Shown piece by piece: positions 32,898 through 41,498 of a stretch of 64,000 bases of DNA (the first letter of the stretch is position 1; the number at the start of each line of letters is the position of its first letter). The DNA comes from Kribbella italica. Lineage in GTDB: Bacteria > Actinomycetota > Actinomycetes > Propionibacteriales > Kribbellaceae. The notes under the pieces are model-generated. The model was not told where the DNA came from. It worked only from the letters and a program-made list of their open reading frames with translations, and ran no database searches. The stretch spans positions 8,494,001-8,558,000 of the forward strand of contig NZ_JACHMY010000001.1 of assembly GCF_014205135.1 (NCBI RefSeq). The letters are read 5' to 3'. A program made the position numbers and the translations under genes.

Positions 32898-34088
32898 ATG
32901 GCGTACTACCGGCAGGTCGGGCAGGTCCCGCCGAAGCGGCACACCCAGTTCCGGAACCCGGACGGCGCGCTGTACTACGAGGAACTGATGGGCGAGGAGG
33001 GGTTCTCGTCGGACTCGTCGCTGCTGTACCACGCGGGCGTGCCGTCGGCGATCGTCGACAGCCAGGTGTGGGACCTGCCGGAGCTGTCGACCGTGGCCAA
33101 CCATCCGCTGACGCCCCGGCACCTGAAGCTGCACGATCTGTTCTCGGGGCCTGCCGGGTTCAATGCCGTCGAGCACCGGCGGCTCGTGCTCGGGAACGGG
33201 GACGTCCGGATCTCGTACGTCGCGGCGGCCGAGCCGTCGCCGTACTACCGGAACGCGATCGGCGACGAGTGCGTGTACGTCGAGAAGGGGTCGGCGACGG
33301 TCGAGACGGTCTTCGGCGTGCTCGAGGCCCGCGAGGGCGACTACGTGCTGATCCCGCGCGCGACGACGCACCGGTGGCTGCCGGGTCCTGACGGCGTGCA
33401 CGCCTACTGCATCGAGGCGAACAGCCACATCGCGGCACCGAAGCGGTACCTGTCGCGGTACGGGCAGTTCCTGGAGCACGCGCCGTACTGCGAGCGCGAT
33501 CTGGTGACGCCGGCGACGCCGTACGTCGTGGACGGTGTGGACGTCGAGGTCCTGGTGAAGCACCGGGGGAACGGGCCGGGCGGGATCGTCGGGTCGCGGA
33601 TGACGTACGCGACCCATCCCTTCGACGTGGTCGGGTGGGACGGGTGTCTCTACCCGTACACCTTCAACGTGAGCGACTTCGAGCCCATCACCGGGCGGAT
33701 CCACCAGCCGCCACCGGTCCACCAGGTCTTCGAGGGCCACAACTTCGTCATCTGCAACTTCGTCCCCCGCAAGGTCGACTACCACCCGCTCTCGGTGCCG
33801 GTGCCGTACTACCACTCGAACGTCGACTCCGACGAGGTCATGTTCTACTGCGGCGGCGACTACGAGGCGCGCAAGGGCTCGGGCATCGGCCTTGGCTCGA
33901 TCTCGCTGCACCCGGGCGGTTACGCCCACGGGCCCCAGCCGTCCGCGATCGAAGCGTCTCTGGGCGCCGAGTCCTTCGAGGAGTTGGCCGTCATGGTCGA
34001 CACCTTCCGCCCGCTGGAACTCGGCGAGGGCGGCACGGCGGTGGACGACGGCGTCTATGCCTGGACGTGGGCCGGGCGACGCCTCTAA
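32898..34088 (+). CDS. hmgA: Homogentisate 1,2-dioxygenase
   Basis: The iron enzyme opens homogentisate to maleylacetoacetate. The 396-residue cupin-fold protein shows KRHTQF at the N-terminus, GDYVLIPRATTHRW near residue 155 and HPFDVVGWDGCLYPY near 240, and the C-terminal metal-site segment VDSDEVMFYCGGDYEARKGSG...LHPGGYAHGPQP. The ATG has AGGAG two to three bases upstream, rather close, so an alternative weak start is possible, but the family N-terminus fits. Together with hpd and fahA it covers three steps of tyrosine degradation. Confidence 0.94.
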   Translation: MAYYRQVGQVPPKRHTQFRNPDGALYYEELMGEEGFSSDSSLLYHAGVPSAIVDSQVWDLPELSTVANHPLTPRHLKLHDLFSGPAGFNAVEHRRLVLGNGDVRISYVAAAEPSPYYRNAIGDECVYVEKGSATVETVFGVLEAREGDYVLIPRATTHRWLPGPDGVHAYCIEANSHIAAPKRYLSRYGQFLEHAPYCERDLVTPATPYVVDGVDVEVLVKHRGNGPGGIVGSRMTYATHPFDVVGWDGCLYPYTFNVSDFEPITGRIHQPPPVHQVFEGHNFVICNFVPRKVDYHPLSVPVPYYHSNVDSDEVMFYCGGDYEARKGSGIGLGSISLHPGGYAHGPQPSAIEASLGAESFEELAVMVDTFRPLELGEGGTAVDDGVYAWTWAGRRL

Positions 34089-34117
34089 ATTCCGGTGCAT
34101 CGGTGAACCGTGCGCCC

Positions 34118-34123
34118 TAGATT
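34118..34123 (+). promoter_or_regulatory. Leaderless -10 element for the phosphotransferase gene
   Basis: TAGATT lies seven bases before the GTG at 34131, which supports that start over the in-frame GTG at 34110. Confidence 0.5.
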
Positions 34124-34130
34124 GCTTGGG

Positions 34131-35063
34131 GTGATTGCAGAGGTGCCCTCCGGGCTTGGTGTGCCGGTTGGGCCGATGGTTCGGGTGGATGGCGGGTTCG
34201 CCAATCGGATGTACCGGCTCGACACCGATCAGGGGTCGTTCGCGGTGAAGGAGCTCAACCTTGTCGACCGTCGCTCGGCCTACCACCTTGAGGACGTGTT
34301 CAGGCTCGAGCGGGCGGCCTTCGCCGCGGGGATTCCGATGCCGGAGCCGGTCTCGGCCGGTGACGGCACGCTCGTCCATCGGTGGGTCGAGGGGGAGAAG
34401 CTGCCCGAGGCGCCCGTGCCGGCGGCGTACGGGTTCGAGGTCGGGGAGATTCTTGCGCGGCTCCATGCGCTCGACGTCGAGTGGACCGGCGGGGTGAGCG
34501 AGGAGCCGGTGGCGCGGGACTGGGCTGAGCTCGCTGAGCGGGCGACGGCGACCGGGCAGCCGTGGGCCGACGAGCTCGCGTCCCAGGTTGAGACGTTCCT
34601 CGCGATCGCCCGCTTCGTCGACACCTGCGAACGGCCGGGCCCCGTTGTACTGACCCATCGCGACATCCAGCCGTGGAACCTGCTCGTGCGCGACGGTCGG
34701 CCGGTGGTGCTCGACTGGGAACTCTCGGGGACGCTCGACCTGGCCGGTGAGCTCGGCTCGACCGCGCTGAGCCTCGCGAAGGGGCCTGGCTTCGACGGCA
34801 TCGAGCCCGCGATCTTCCGCTCGGTCCTCGACGGGTACGTCGCCGGGGGCGGAGTGCTGCCGCCGCCGGGGCCGAGCTGGTTCGTGTTCCTGATCGGCGG
34901 CTGGCTGGGGTTCACGCGGTGGAACATCCTCCGCTGCCTCGCCGGTGCCGAGGCGAGTACCGGGCCGGACCTTGCGCTGTCGCACGAGTCCGCGCGCGAC
35001 GGCGTACGCGGTCTTCCTGATCTGTTCGGCCGGCTGCCGGAGCTCGAGGCGCTGCTCGGCTGA
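34131..35063 (+). CDS. Aminoglycoside-phosphotransferase-fold kinase
   Basis: The 310-residue protein has the APH/choline-kinase fold: FAVKELN (ATP-binding Lys) near residue 33, the catalytic loop LTHRDIQPWNLL near 174 with Asp and Asn, and the metal-binding VLDWELSG near 192. Substrate cannot be told; small amino sugars, antibiotics or metabolites are all possible. It follows hmgA on the same strand at 42 bases but has its own leaderless-type promoter. Codons between GTG 34110 and 34131 are not needed for the fold. Confidence 0.85.
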   Translation: MIAEVPSGLGVPVGPMVRVDGGFANRMYRLDTDQGSFAVKELNLVDRRSAYHLEDVFRLERAAFAAGIPMPEPVSAGDGTLVHRWVEGEKLPEAPVPAAYGFEVGEILARLHALDVEWTGGVSEEPVARDWAELAERATATGQPWADELASQVETFLAIARFVDTCERPGPVVLTHRDIQPWNLLVRDGRPVVLDWELSGTLDLAGELGSTALSLAKGPGFDGIEPAIFRSVLDGYVAGGGVLPPPGPSWFVFLIGGWLGFTRWNILRCLAGAEASTGPDLALSHESARDGVRGLPDLFGRLPELEALLG

Positions 35064-35160
35064 CAGAAATCTTCGGGCCGGTTGTCGGAAGCTGGACGGG
35101 CGGTTCGTAGACAGGGTGAGAGACCGGCAACGGGCCGGTCCGGCACGAGGAGTCAACCAG

Positions 35161-35982
35161 ATGGACAGCGTGGCGCGGCAGCTCAAGGACCTGTTCGTAC
35201 CGATCCATGAGGTCGCCTACATGGCCGAGGAGCCGGACGAAGAGCTGCAGGCACTCGGGTACGAGGGCTATTGGCCCTTGTACTTCGCCTCCCGGTCGGC
35301 GCCGTTGGGCAAGGTGCCGGCTGAGGTCGTCGACGCGTTGTTCTACAACTTCGCGCCGGGCGAGGTCGCCGCTTGCGTCCCGAGCTGCTGGGAGGTCGCC
35401 ACACCGGAAGCCGTCCTCGCCGCCCGTGAGCGCGGCTGCGTCAAGGCGCTGTGCGGGATCCTCGGGGATCTGGCCGACGACCCGGTCGTTGCGCGGGCGG
35501 GGGAGCTGTTCGTGAAGGCTGCGTTCAGTGTGCCGGTGGAGGGGCGAATGCTGTTCGCCGGGCTCCGGTCGCTGCCGGTGCCCGAGGAGCCGATGGCCCG
35601 CTTGTGGCACGGGGCGACTTTACTGCGGGAGCATCGAGGGGACGGGCATCTGGCCGCCCTGGTCGCCGCCGGGATCAGCGGTCAGGAGTCGCATGTACTC
35701 CAGGCCCTCCTCTGGGACCTGAAGCCCCGAGCCTTCGGCCGCCTCGACCCGCTCAGCGATGAGCAACTGGAGACCGTGGTCGACGGCCTGCGGAGCCGCG
35801 GGCTGGTGAACGACGAGGGCTGGTTCACGCCCGCCGGCCGGAAGCTCCGGACCGAGATCGAGGAGCTCACGGACGAGGTCGCAGCCCCGGCGTACGCCTG
35901 CCTCGAGGCGGATGAGGTCGAGGAGCTGATCACCGGGCTCGGGCCGATCGTCGCGAAGATCAACGCCGCCCGACCGTTCTGA
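35161..35982 (+). CDS. SalK/SCO6745-like protein
   Basis: The 273-residue protein resembles the SCO6745/SalK group of actinobacterial proteins: an N-terminal helical part with GYEGYWPLYFASRSAPLG near 40, VVDALFYNFAP near 60, and a C-terminal winged-helix-like region (LDPLSDEQLETVVDGLRSRGLV...FTPAGRKLRTEIEELTD) that looks like a MarR-type fold. No enzymatic function is established. GAGGAG precedes the ATG by about eight bases. The recognition is from memory of the family pattern, so treat the name as provisional. Confidence 0.7.
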   Translation: MDSVARQLKDLFVPIHEVAYMAEEPDEELQALGYEGYWPLYFASRSAPLGKVPAEVVDALFYNFAPGEVAACVPSCWEVATPEAVLAARERGCVKALCGILGDLADDPVVARAGELFVKAAFSVPVEGRMLFAGLRSLPVPEEPMARLWHGATLLREHRGDGHLAALVAAGISGQESHVLQALLWDLKPRAFGRLDPLSDEQLETVVDGLRSRGLVNDEGWFTPAGRKLRTEIEELTDEVAAPAYACLEADEVEELITGLGPIVAKINAARPF

Positions 35983-35999
35983 GCGCCGCCGGCCGACAT

Positions 36000-36087
36000 G
36001 CACCACTGGTCAACCCCTGCCGATCCGCGGCCATCACGCTCAACCAGGCGCCGGCGAAGGGCATCTGAGGAGGTTGATCAGTGGTGC
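36000..36087. repeat. 88-bp inverted-repeat element in an intergenic gap
   Basis: GCACCACTGGTCAACC (36000-36015) and GGTTGATCAGTGGTGC (36072-36087) are complementary at 15 of 16 positions and enclose 56 bases. No target duplication flanks it. The rest of the 35983-36261 spacer holds no recognisable gene. It could be a degraded mobile-element end pair or an RNA hairpin. Confidence 0.5.
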
Positions 36088-36261
36088 GCGTCGGCGCCAT
36101 GACCAGCTCGGCATTCTCACTCGTCGTACCGGCGCAGGTCGGCCGCCCCAGTCCACTGTCCCGGGTGCGGCCGTGCCTGTTCCAGGGGCCAGGCACTCAC
36201 CTCGGCTGTTCTTCAGAGGTGTCGGGAGGCGAGTCGGCTGGTGGCCTGGGAGGCTAGGGGG

Positions 36262-36888
36262 ATGAGCGAGCAGGTTCCGGTGCAGACGTTTGTGGTCGGC
36301 ATCGATCGGGAGGCGGTGTTGCGGCGGCGGGGGCGGGTGCGGGCGGGGCTGCGGCAGGGGGCTTGGGTGACCGCCGGGATCGGGGCCTTGGGCATCGGGA
36401 TCGCGGTGTACGCGCTGGTGGCGTTCCAGGGGTCGGGGATGTGGCCGTTCATGCTGCTGCTGGTCGCGAGTATGGCGCCGTTGGTGGCGAGTTCGGTGCT
36501 GGCGTTGCGGCTGGTGAAGGAGCGGGAGCAGTGGTTCGCGGCGAACGAGCTGCAGCCGGTGGCTCTGCGGATGTCGCCGAAGGCGCTCGAGCTGGCGTGC
36601 GAGGGAGCGTCGTACGCCGTGATGCTGCCGTGGGCGTCGGTGCGGGGGTTTCAGCAGGTGAAGATCTTCGGGCAGTACGTGCTGGAGCTGAAGTTGCAGC
36701 CGGGCGTGGGCGCGACGACCGCGGGGGTGCGGGGGCTGGATCAGCCGGCCGTTCGGGCCGTGGTGAAGCCGCATCCGCTGCTCCGGCCGACGGGGATGTT
36801 CGCGGTCAACGCGCTGGACCAGCCGATCCACGTGATCGACCAGGCGCTGCAGCACTATTCCGGTGGGAAGACGGCGATGCTCCGCTAG
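36262..36888 (+). CDS. Two-helix membrane protein with PH-like C-terminal domain
   Basis: The 208-residue protein has a short N-terminal cytoplasmic part rich in Arg (VLRRRGRVRAGLRQG), two adjacent membrane segments at about residues 33-52 and 56-78, and a cytoplasmic C-terminal domain of about 110 residues (LRMSPKALELACEGASYAVMLPWASVRGFQQVKIFGQYVLEL) with the strand pattern of YcxB-like/PH-like domains. I do not know a function. Its TAG shares CTAG with the TAG of the convergent deacetylase gene. Confidence 0.7.
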   Translation: MSEQVPVQTFVVGIDREAVLRRRGRVRAGLRQGAWVTAGIGALGIGIAVYALVAFQGSGMWPFMLLLVASMAPLVASSVLALRLVKEREQWFAANELQPVALRMSPKALELACEGASYAVMLPWASVRGFQQVKIFGQYVLELKLQPGVGATTAGVRGLDQPAVRAVVKPHPLLRPTGMFAVNALDQPIHVIDQALQHYSGGKTAMLR

Positions 36889-37664
36889 CAGGGCAGCGAG
36901 CGGAAGACGTAGCCCTTCGACGACAGTTTGGTGAGGGCTCGATCCAGCGCGGCGACGGTTTGGGCGCGGTTGCCGCCGCCGTCGTGCATGAGGAAGATCG
37001 CGCCGGGGCGGGCGCCGCGCAGCAGCGCGCGTTCGATGGCCGGTACGCCGGGCTTCTCCCAGTCGCGGGTGTCGACGTCCCACAGGACCTGGTGCTGGTG
37101 GTACTGCGCGGCGACGGCCGCGACGTGGGCGTTGGTGTCGCGGAACGGCGGGCGGAAGCACTTCGACTTCACGCCGGTGGAGATCTCCTGGCGCAACCGC
37201 GTGGGCGTCAGCTTGGTGAGCATCGGGTGGTCCCACGTGTGGTTGCCGATGTGGTGGCCGGCCCGGCGGGTCGTCTCGACCAGCGCCGGATGCGCGGCGG
37301 CCTCGCGGCCGAGCACGAAGAACGTGGCCTGGGCGTGGTGCTTGGCCAGGACGGCGAGCACCTTCGGCGTGTACACCGGCTGCGGCCCGTCGTCGAAGGT
37401 CAGGTATAGCACCTTCCCGCCGGCCGGGACGGTCCAGGGCGCATCGGTCCGCTGGTTCTTCCGCGTCACCGGCGGCTTCTTCGCGGCGGGTTTCCGCTCA
37501 GCTGCCGGCAGCTGGACGGCGAGCGGACCGTGGGCCGCGGCGGTCCGCATCGGCGGGGCGGCGACGGTCGACGGGTGGGCGGAGGGCTGGGCGGCCTGGG
37601 CGAGGGCGGCCCCGAGGAGGACGGCGGCAGCGAGCAGGAGCTTGCCGGGCGGCGGCACGGGCAT
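36885..37664 (-). CDS. Secreted polysaccharide deacetylase (NodB domain)
   Basis: The 259-residue protein has a signal peptide, a Lys/Pro-rich linker (ERKPAAKKPPVTRKN) and a NodB deacetylase domain: motif 1 TFDDGPQ, motif 2 HHIGNHTWDHP, motif 3 RPPFRDTN, motif 4 DVDTRDW and motif 5 FLMHDGG, all intact. It would remove acetyl groups from chitin oligomers, peptidoglycan or other N-acetylated sugars outside the cell. ATG 37664 has GAGAGG nine bases upstream; ATG 37673 is an alternative. The gene is divergent from the secreted nucleotidase at 37768. Confidence 0.9.
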   Translation of the reverse strand: MPVPPPGKLLLAAAVLLGAALAQAAQPSAHPSTVAAPPMRTAAAHGPLAVQLPAAERKPAAKKPPVTRKNQRTDAPWTVPAGGKVLYLTFDDGPQPVYTPKVLAVLAKHHAQATFFVLGREAAAHPALVETTRRAGHHIGNHTWDHPMLTKLTPTRLRQEISTGVKSKCFRPPFRDTNAHVAAVAAQYHQHQVLWDVDTRDWEKPGVPAIERALLRGARPGAIFLMHDGGGNRAQTVAALDRALTKLSSKGYVFRSLPC

Positions 37665-37767
37665 GAGCGGCATCCTCTCGCAGGCCCCGGGCCAACCCGG
37701 CGTCATCACGGCGCGTGTCGCCCGTATCGTGGCGGGCGTTGTGACCAACGACGCGTGAGGCGGAGAG

Positions 37768-39624
37768 ATGACGGACAACGGTGACCGGACGATGGGCAGG
37801 CGCACGATGATCTCGGGCGCGGCGGCGACCGCACTGGTGGCTGCGGGGTACCAGGCGGCCCCGGCGTACGCCGGTGAGCAGCACGGGCACGGCCACAAGA
37901 CCGTGCGGCTGAGCGTGCTCGGCACCACCGACCTGCACGGCAACGTCTTCAACTGGGACTACTTCAAGAACGCCGAGTACGACGACTCCGCGCACAACGA
38001 CATCGGTCTCGCGAAGATCTCCACCCTGGTCAAGGCGGCCCGCGCCGAGATCGCCGAGGACCGGCGCCGCCCGGCCCCGCTGCTGCTGGACGCCGGCGAC
38101 ACCATCCAGGGCACGCCACTGGCCTACTACTACGCGAAGATCGAGCCCATCACCGGCGGGCACATCCACCCGATGGCCGCCGCGATGAACGCGATCGGGT
38201 ACGACGCCGCGGCCCTCGGCAACCACGAGTTCAACTACGGACTCGATATCCTGCGCAAGTTCCAGCGGCAGCTGCGGTTCCCGCTGCTCGGCGCGAACGC
38301 GCAGGACTGGACCACCGGGCTGCCCGTCTTCCCGCCGTACGTGCTGAAGCGCGTGCACGTCCCCGGTGCCGGCCGGCCGATCACGGTCGGCATCCTCGGC
38401 CTGACCAACCCGGGTATCGCGATCTGGGACAAGGCGACGGTCGAGAACAAGATCAAGTTCGGCGGCATCGTCGAGCTGGCCAAGTACTGGGTGCCGCGGG
38501 TCCGCCGCGCGGGCGCCGACGTCGTCATCGTGTCCGCGCACAGCGGCATCGACCTTAGTTCGTCGTACGGCGACGCGCTGCCGGTGCCGGAGAACGCGGC
38601 CGGCCCGATGGCCGAGCAGGTGCCCGGCATCGACGCCGTCCTGGTCGGCCACGCGCACCAGGAGGTCGCCGAGCGGTTCGTCACCAACCAGCAGACCGGC
38701 GAGCAGGTCGTGCTGGTCGAGCCGCTGAAGTGGGGCATGCGGCTGGCGCAGATCGACCTCGACCTACGGCAGCAGCGCGGCCGGTGGAAGGTCGTCGCGC
38801 GGCACAGCCAGGTGCTCAACGCGAACACGGTCGAGGCCGACCCGAAGGTGGTCCGGCTGCTGCAGAAGGACCACGACACCGTGGTCGGGTACGTGAACTC
38901 CAAGATCGGCACCTGTACGACGGCGATGTCGGCCGCGACGGCGCCCTGGGAGGACACCGCCGCGCTCGACTTCGTGAACTTCGTCCAGGCCGACGCCGTC
39001 GCCAAGGCGATCGCCGGTACGCCGGAGGCGACGCTGCCGGTGCTCGCGATCGCGGCGCCGTTCAACCGCGCGGCCGCGATCCCGGCCGGCGACGTGTCGG
39101 TGCGCGACGTCGCCGGGCTGTACATCTTCGACAACACGTTGCTGGCGGTGAAGATGACCGGCGCGCAGGTGCAGGAGTACCTGGAGTTCAGCGCGCAGTA
39201 CTTCAAGCAGGTCAGCGGCACCGGGCCGTTCACGCCGGACCAGGTGACCAACGCCCCGACCCCGACCGCGCCGACCGGTACGCCGGACTACAACTACGAC
39301 ATCCTCGGCGGCCTGACCAAGCCGCTCGTCTACAAGATCGACCTCGCCAAGCCGGTCGGCTCGCGGATCACCGGCCTGTCGTACGACGGCGCGCCGGTCG
39401 CCGCGGACCAGCAGTTCGTCGTTGCCGTCAACAACTACCGCCAGTCCGGCGGCGGCAACTTCCCGCACGTCTCGAAGGCGCCGGTCCTGTACAACCAGCA
39501 GGTCGAGATCCGCCAGCTGATGATCGACTACGTCACCGCCACCGGCTCGGTCGACCCGGCCGCGTTCGCGACGACCGACTGGTCGCTGGTGTCGAACGGC
39601 GCACCGATCGTCGTCACGGCGTAA
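37768..39624 (+). CDS. Secreted 5'-nucleotidase / 2',3'-cyclic phosphodiesterase family protein
   Basis: The 618-residue protein has a twin-arginine-type signal (MGRRTMISGAAATALVAAG), a metallophosphatase domain with TTDLHGNVF near residue 50, DAGDTIQGT near 112, ALGNHEFNYGLD near 150 and SAHSGID/GHAHQE near 255-295, and a C-terminal 5'-nucleotidase domain (FDNTLLAVKMTGAQVQEYLE, VAVNNYRQSGGGNFP). It would dephosphorylate nucleotides or cyclic nucleotides outside the cell, scavenging phosphate or nucleosides. GGAGAG precedes the ATG. Confidence 0.92.
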   Translation: MTDNGDRTMGRRTMISGAAATALVAAGYQAAPAYAGEQHGHGHKTVRLSVLGTTDLHGNVFNWDYFKNAEYDDSAHNDIGLAKISTLVKAARAEIAEDRRRPAPLLLDAGDTIQGTPLAYYYAKIEPITGGHIHPMAAAMNAIGYDAAALGNHEFNYGLDILRKFQRQLRFPLLGANAQDWTTGLPVFPPYVLKRVHVPGAGRPITVGILGLTNPGIAIWDKATVENKIKFGGIVELAKYWVPRVRRAGADVVIVSAHSGIDLSSSYGDALPVPENAAGPMAEQVPGIDAVLVGHAHQEVAERFVTNQQTGEQVVLVEPLKWGMRLAQIDLDLRQQRGRWKVVARHSQVLNANTVEADPKVVRLLQKDHDTVVGYVNSKIGTCTTAMSAATAPWEDTAALDFVNFVQADAVAKAIAGTPEATLPVLAIAAPFNRAAAIPAGDVSVRDVAGLYIFDNTLLAVKMTGAQVQEYLEFSAQYFKQVSGTGPFTPDQVTNAPTPTAPTGTPDYNYDILGGLTKPLVYKIDLAKPVGSRITGLSYDGAPVAADQQFVVAVNNYRQSGGGNFPHVSKAPVLYNQQVEIRQLMIDYVTATGSVDPAAFATTDWSLVSNGAPIVVTA

Positions 39625-39631
39625 GCACGAT

Positions 39632-39657
39632 GGCCGCCGCCCAGACGGGCGGCGGCC
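39632..39657. terminator. Bidirectional hairpin terminator
   Basis: GGCCGCCGCCC (39632-39642) and GGGCGGCGGCC (39647-39657) around an AGAC loop lie between the convergent nucleotidase and PLDc_N-like genes. Confidence 0.8.
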
Positions 39658-39663
39658 GTCAAC

Positions 39664-39891
39664 TCAGGCGTACGCGCTGCGTTTGCCGAACAGGAACCAC
39701 AGCAGGCTGCCGATGAACGGGGCCACGACGATGAAGACGAGCCAGACCAGCTTCATGCCGCCGGACTGCGGAGCGGTCAGGGAGCTGAACAGCGCGCCGA
39801 GGACGAGTAGGACGTAGGCGGCCAGGATCGCGATGATGCCGGCGCCGCCGAGGGCTCCGAGGGTGTCGTTCGAGACGGTGAGGGTGAGCAT
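39664..39891 (-). CDS. Small two-helix membrane protein (PLDc_N-like)
   Basis: The 75-residue protein has two membrane helices (LGGAGIIAILAAYVLLVLGALF compressed and MKLVWLVFIVVAPFIGSLLWFLFG) and a short basic tail, the layout of PLDc_N-type small membrane proteins. The ATG overlaps the stop of the M1 peptidase gene (TGATG), so it is translationally coupled to it. Function is unknown. Confidence 0.75.
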   Translation of the reverse strand: MLTLTVSNDTLGALGGAGIIAILAAYVLLVLGALFSSLTAPQSGGMKLVWLVFIVVAPFIGSLLWFLFGKRSAYA

Positions 39892-41369
39892 CAGGAGGCC
39901 TTCCAGTCGGGGTGGCCGGGCATTGGCGGGGTGGTCGGGGAGTAGATCCAGTTCTCGATGTACGCCGTGAGGTCGCGGCCGGAGACCTGGTTGGCGACCG
40001 TGATGTAGTCGGCGGTGGAAGCGACGCCGTCGCGGCGGCGGTCGTAGAAGGTCTGCTCGATGCGCCGGAAGGTGGCTTCGCCGACGAGGGTGTTCAGGCC
40101 GGTGAGCATCAGCTGGCCGGGGACGTCGGTGTCGAACAGCACCGACCCGGCGTTCTTCAACCGGCCCGCCGGGCCCTGCTCGTTGCGGTTGCGCTGGTCG
40201 GCCGCATACGAAGCGTGCAGCTCGGCGTTCAGGTCGATGAGACCGCGGGCGGCGGCGTACTTGCGTTCGTAGTACCGGGCGTGGCCCTCGCTGATCCACA
40301 GGTCGTCCCAGTTGCGGATGGCAACGGAATCGCCGAAGTACTGGTGGGCCAGCTCGTGCACCAGCGTCGGCGCCTCGTCCTTGGGCGGCAGCGACAGGCC
40401 GCCGCCGAAGGTGGACAGGGTCGCGGTCTCCAGTGCGACGCCGTTGTAGGCGCTGATCAGGCCGAGTACGCCGTACCGCTCGTACGGGAACGGCCGGCCG
40501 AGCTGCTGCTCGAGCCAGCTGAGCTGCGCCGGCGTCTCGCGAGTGGTCCGTTCCATCGCGTCGGCGTAGTACTTGCCGTCCGGAGCCTTCTCGAGCGTGA
40601 CGTAGCTCCGCACCGGGAGTCCGTGCGGGCCGGTCTGCTCGATCTCGCGGAACCGGCCGACCGCGATCGGCAGCACGTCGGGCTTGATCGGGTGGTCGGT
40701 CCGGTAGATCCAGGTCGTCTCACCGCCGTGCTTGTACGACGCCAGCAGGCGTCCCGCCGACACCGCGGTCCGGTCGCTGGGCGCGGTCAGACGGACGGTG
40801 TAACGGGCCTTGTCGCTCGGGTAGTCGTTCGACGGGAAGACCTGGTGGGCGCGGTTCGGCTGACCGAACGTCGCGAAGCCGTCGGGAGTCTTCACCCACG
40901 CCTCGATCGGCCAGTCGACGCCCGGCGGCAGTGTGGTGCCGGGCGGCGCCGGGTTCTTCGAGCAGTCGACGACGTATTCGATCGCAACCGCGAAGATCGC
41001 TTCACGAGGGATCCGTGCGGTGACGATCAGCTTCTCGGCCGCGGGGTCGAGCCGGTACGGGACCGCGCGCCCGTCGACGCGGACGGCGGTGATCTGCTGG
41101 GCGACCGAGTCGAGGCTGAACGACGACAGGGCTTGCGTGGCCAGAGCGCGCACGGTGACGGAGGCGGCCATCGTCGTCCGGTCGAGCTGGTACCGCAGGC
41201 TGAGGTCGTAGTCCTGGGCGTCGTAGCCGCCGTTGCCGAGGGTGGGGAACAGCCGGTCGCCGGCGCTCTGGGCGCCCGGGGTGAAGGGGGTCGCAACCGC
41301 GACGCCGGTGGTCAGCGTGAGTCCGATGGTTGCTGCCAGCAACGCCGTGATGCGGTGAGGAGTGGACAT
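39891..41369 (-). CDS. Secreted M1-family zinc metallopeptidase
   Basis: The 492-residue protein has a signal peptide ending near ATPFTPG, an N-terminal beta domain (DYDLSLRYQLDRTTMAASVTV), and a gluzincin domain with the zinc motif HELAHQ (near residue 330), the distal Glu in WISEGHARYYE and a catalytic-type Tyr further on. The GAMEN-type exopeptidase motif appears as NGVALETATLS, less canonical than usual. It would cleave peptides outside the cell. The start at 41369 is the ATG of the signal peptide; the open frame above it is not needed. Confidence 0.9.
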   Translation of the reverse strand: MSTPHRITALLAATIGLTLTTGVAVATPFTPGAQSAGDRLFPTLGNGGYDAQDYDLSLRYQLDRTTMAASVTVRALATQALSSFSLDSVAQQITAVRVDGRAVPYRLDPAAEKLIVTARIPREAIFAVAIEYVVDCSKNPAPPGTTLPPGVDWPIEAWVKTPDGFATFGQPNRAHQVFPSNDYPSDKARYTVRLTAPSDRTAVSAGRLLASYKHGGETTWIYRTDHPIKPDVLPIAVGRFREIEQTGPHGLPVRSYVTLEKAPDGKYYADAMERTTRETPAQLSWLEQQLGRPFPYERYGVLGLISAYNGVALETATLSTFGGGLSLPPKDEAPTLVHELAHQYFGDSVAIRNWDDLWISEGHARYYERKYAAARGLIDLNAELHASYAADQRNRNEQGPAGRLKNAGSVLFDTDVPGQLMLTGLNTLVGEATFRRIEQTFYDRRRDGVASTADYITVANQVSGRDLTAYIENWIYSPTTPPMPGHPDWKAS

Positions 41370-41474
41370 GAACCCACCCTCGCCGAACCGGCCTGGACCG
41401 CACATCGGTCCCAGGACCCGGCCGGGGCCCTACGGAAGTGGTACGCCGCCGAGGTCTTGACGGGTCGAAAGGCT

Positions 41475-41498
41475 AAGTGATTTAGTCACTTTGTGACT
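41475..41498. promoter_or_regulatory. Triple half-site operator overlapping the GntR start codon
   Basis: AAGTGA-TTT-AGTCAC-TTT-GTGACT reads as two overlapping palindromes: AAGTGA/TCACTT (41475-41491) and AGTCAC/GTGACT (41484-41498). The GTG start of the regulator is part of the last half-site. A TTTAGT at 41481 could be the -10 of a leaderless transcript. Confidence 0.65.

Noticed and set aside
39912-41480. 522-codon plus-strand frame opposite the M1 peptidase gene
   Set aside because: The minus strand encodes a clear metallopeptidase with HELAHQ and a signal peptide; the plus frame is Arg/Gly/Val-rich without domains.
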